This document shows positions 12,812 through 14,647 of a stretch of 14,647 nucleotides of DNA, one piece after another. The notes below the pieces were generated by a model. The model did no database searches. It was not told the DNA's origin and worked only from the letters and a program-made list of their open reading frames with translations. Numbering within the stretch: position 1 is the first letter of the stretch; each line of letters opens with the position of its first letter. Source of the stretch: Candidatus Aminicenantota bacterium (GTDB taxonomy: Bacteria; Acidobacteriota; Aminicenantia; UBA2199). The position numbers and the translations under genes were made by a program. The stretch spans positions 1 to 14,647 of the forward strand of contig DAOWKX010000028.1 of the NCBI GenBank assembly GCA_030639705.1. The letters are read 5' to 3'.

Positions 12812-13588
12812 TTAATATAAATATCTTTTCTGATATTGGGTCCATATCGAATCCAGTGCAGCAGCAGCTCCATGGTTGATTTTAATATCTACGAAATCAG
12901 AAATTTCACTCTGACCGGGATTGATTTCAATAGTGGTTTTTCCCTGGCGTCGAGCCATAAGTATGGGTTGTATGATATAGGGAAACACACTGGAGGTTCC
13001 AATGGAAAAATACATATCAAATCCCTTGTCGAGTTCTAATGATAAAATTTTCACACTGTGTTGGGGTAATTTTTCACCGAAAAACACCACGTCCGGGCGT
13101 ACGATGGCATTACATTCGGGGCAAACCGGAGGGATTGACAGCGAACTAAAATCATCTACTCTTTTGTTCCATCCACAGTGTGAACATAGTAATTGATGGA
13201 GATCTCCGTGAATATTGATCACTTTTTGAGATCCGGCAGCCTGGTGGAATCCATCTACATTCTGAGTCAGGGTCCATACCCGTTCAAAATGGTTCTCCAT
13301 TTCTGCAATAACCTGGTGCCCCCGGTTAAATCTGGCAGCCCTGCACTTTTCCTCAATCTGGTAAACATATTTCCAGGTGATTTCCGGATGGGATTGGAGT
13401 ATCTCTCCGGAGAGAGCCATTTCAACAGGCATGCCTTCTTCAACCGGCTGATTATTGTATAATCCACCAATACCTCGGTAAGTTGGTAATCCGGAATCAG
13501 CAGAAATACCCGCACCGGTAATGAATAGAATGTTATTAGATTTACTTAAGAGTTCTATTACTCGGCTGATGTTATCATTTTTTAGCAT
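12812..13588 (-). CDS. Sir2-family NAD-dependent protein deacylase
   Basis: The 258-residue sirtuin is complete: G-A-G-I-S-A-D-S-G at 25-33 for NAD binding, 'T-Q-N-V-D-G-F-H-Q' (108-116), catalytic His127 in I-H-G-D, four zinc cysteines in two pairs (C135, C138, C156, C159), and 'R-P-D-V-V-F-F-G-E' (164-172). It should remove acyl groups from lysines using NAD, releasing nicotinamide and O-acyl-ADP-ribose. In CobB/SIRT5-type desuccinylases a Tyr and an Arg three residues later bind the acidic acyl group. The aligned region here has Y74-V-Y-Q77, with Gln in place of Arg, so plain deacetylase activity is more likely; the local alignment is not gap-free, so this is tentative. Its ATG lies inside the end of trpS with a 14-base overlap and no Shine-Dalgarno, suggesting translational coupling. 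Confidence 0.93.
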   Translation of the reverse strand: MLKNDNISRVIELLSKSNNILFITGAGISADSGLPTYRGIGGLYNNQPVEEGMPVEMALSGEILQSHPEITWKYVYQIEEKCRAARFNRGHQVIAEMENHFERVWTLTQNVDGFHQAAGSQKVINIHGDLHQLLCSHCGWNKRVDDFSSLSIPPVCPECNAIVRPDVVFFGEKLPQHSVKILSLELDKGFDMYFSIGTSSVFPYIIQPILMARRQGKTTIEINPGQSEISDFVDIKINHGAAAALDSIWTQYQKRYLY

Positions 13589-14642
13589 GGAAAGAATTCA
13601 TCATTTGGCTCAGTCCAAGCCCCATGGCCTGGTATACCTCAACCATCAAGGGTTCGGCTATTTCTCTGGCTTTCCGGGCTCCCTGGTTCAGGACATCTAT
13701 TACATAATCGGGGGATTTCTTCAAATTTTCTGCTTTGACCCGTATGGGGCCAATTATTTTTTCCAGGTTATCTGCCAGTTTTTTCTTACATTCCAGGCAA
13801 CCGATACTGGCGCTGGTACAACCCTTTCGAACCCAATTCAGGTCTTGGTCAGGAGAAATATAGCGGTGATAACTGGAAAATATATTACAATCTTCAGGTA
13901 TCCCCGGGTCACTCCGGCGTTTTCGCCGGGGATCGGTTTTGGCCGGGGCCAGTTTTTGCCAGATATTTCCTGGAGGTTCCAGGAGACCGATGGTATTTTC
14001 CAGGCTTTTGGACATTTTGCTTTCACCGTCCAGCCCCATGATTCGCTTGGCCTCAGTGATTTTAGCTCGGCACTCGGGGAAAACATTTCCGAAACGGGAA
14101 TTAAATTTTCGGGCAACCTCGCGAGCCAGTTCGATATGCTGGACCTGGTCCTCCCCCACCGGAACCAAACTGGCCTTATACAGCAGAATATCCGCTGCCT
14201 GAAGGACCGGATAGGTAAATAAGCCCACATTGATATTATCGGAATGTTCCCTGGCTTTTTGTTTAAACTGGGTCATTCGGGAGAGATCGCCGAAAGGTGT
14301 AATTGTATTAAAAATCCAGGCCAGTTCCGTATGCTGTGGTACATGACTCTGTACAAAAAAAATACAGCGTTCAGGATCCAGACCGGCTGCCATATTGGCA
14401 ACCGCGGCATTAAAGATATGTTTGGGCATTTCATGAGGGTCATACTGGATAGTGGTGGCATGATGATCCACGATACAAAAGATGCATTGGTATTTATCTA
14501 GAAGGGTCACCCAGTTGGAGATTGCTCCCAGATAGTTTCCGATATGAACTTCTCCTGAGGGCTGAATGCCTGAAAAGACCCGGATCTTCCCCTCGTCATT
14601 TTTAAAAGTTAAATAATCATTTTTATCGCGTTCCAGGTTCAT
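13575..14642 (-). CDS. trpS: Tryptophanyl-tRNA synthetase, 4Fe-4S type
   Basis: This class I synthetase charges tRNA-Trp. The 355-residue protein has 'F-S-G-I-Q-P-S-G' (23-30), the HIGH-type H-I-G-N (33-36), 'P-V-G-E-D-Q-x-Q-H-I' (161-170) with the following helix, and the KMSKS loop K-M-S-K-S (209-213). Cysteines 252, 275, 282 and 285 have the exact C-x22-C-x6-C-x2-C spacing known from Thermotoga maritima TrpRS, where they hold a 4Fe-4S cluster near the anticodon-binding region. Basic residues precede it (K-T-D-P-R-R-K-R-R). The start is the ATG at 14642, but only 5 nt of upstream sequence are present, so neither the ribosome binding site nor a start farther upstream can be judged. Most bacterial TrpRSs begin near the F-S-G-I-Q segment, so the first 18 residues are an extension. 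It is the first gene seen of the run trpS-sir2. Confidence 0.96.
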   Translation of the reverse strand: MNLERDKNDYLTFKNDEGKIRVFSGIQPSGEVHIGNYLGAISNWVTLLDKYQCIFCIVDHHATTIQYDPHEMPKHIFNAAVANMAAGLDPERCIFFVQSHVPQHTELAWIFNTITPFGDLSRMTQFKQKAREHSDNINVGLFTYPVLQAADILLYKASLVPVGEDQVQHIELAREVARKFNSRFGNVFPECRAKITEAKRIMGLDGESKMSKSLENTIGLLEPPGNIWQKLAPAKTDPRRKRRSDPGIPEDCNIFSSYHRYISPDQDLNWVRKGCTSASIGCLECKKKLADNLEKIIGPIRVKAENLKKSPDYVIDVLNQGARKAREIAEPLMVEVYQAMGLGLSQMMNSFHAKK

Positions 14643-14647
14643 GGTAA

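Noticed and set aside
12027..13588. sir2 plus metallopeptidase as an antiphage defence pair
   Set aside because: The sirtuin is a compact complete deacylase with zinc site and catalytic His, overlapping trpS; the peptidase is a housekeeping YgjP-type protein. Nothing suggests a defence architecture.
13521..14222. 233-codon plus-strand open frame opposite trpS and the start of sir2
   Set aside because: It is antisense to two unmistakable genes, has no recognisable family features and no ribosome binding site; it is a coding shadow.

Overview
The window is a chromosomal segment of a diderm, fairly AT-rich bacterium. It holds twelve protein genes, one small RAYT-type transposase element and no RNA gene that I can recognise. 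Several starts are fixed by strong Shine-Dalgarno sequences, and several promoters have E. coli-like TTGACA/TATAAT boxes with 17-nt spacers. This argues against Bacteroidota proper, which rarely use either. The two-component-propeller sensor, the 6-bladed propeller protein with an EGPGE motif, the DUF4410-like lipoprotein, the Tat-exported TldD and the Fe-S-type TrpRS together suggest Acidobacteriota/Aminicenantes or another FCB-adjacent candidate lineage. This placement is an inference, not a firm assignment.

Left part (1-4074): a large periplasmic propeller sensor (minus strand) that stops abruptly at an in-frame TAA exactly where such proteins normally continue; a secreted 6-bladed propeller protein (minus); and, divergent from it, a small lipoprotein (plus) behind a perfect consensus promoter.

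Middle (4175-7213): a two-gene operon of the TldD/TldE peptidase family (minus). The catalytic TldD carries a twin-arginine signal; the non-catalytic TldE partner has none.

Accessory island (about 7205-8776): a compact RAYT (Y1/HUH transposase) gene bracketed by 30-bp imperfect inverted repeats, with extra tandem repeat copies on its 5' side, then a 70-codon AT-rich gene of unknown function. The whole stretch lies between two copies of an 18-bp motif containing GGTTGTCAACC.

Right part (8889-14642): a DUF1846/UPF0371 protein (plus), convergent with a minus-strand run that is transcribed trpS, then sir2, then a YgjP-type metallopeptidase, then an alpha-oxoamine synthase (serine palmitoyltransferase/AONS/KBL superfamily). 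trpS and sir2 overlap by 14 bases. TrpRS carries the exact C-x22-C-x6-C-x2-C spacing of the 4Fe-4S tryptophanyl-tRNA synthetases.

Most genes are ordinary. The items most worth a second look are the Tat-TldD/cytosolic-TldE pair, the RAYT element and its repeats, two apparently leaderless genes (RAYT and DUF1846) whose -10 boxes sit 5-6 nt before the ATG, the repeated palindromic motif, and the nonsense-truncated sensor. I did not find a convincing multi-gene system of a wholly new kind.
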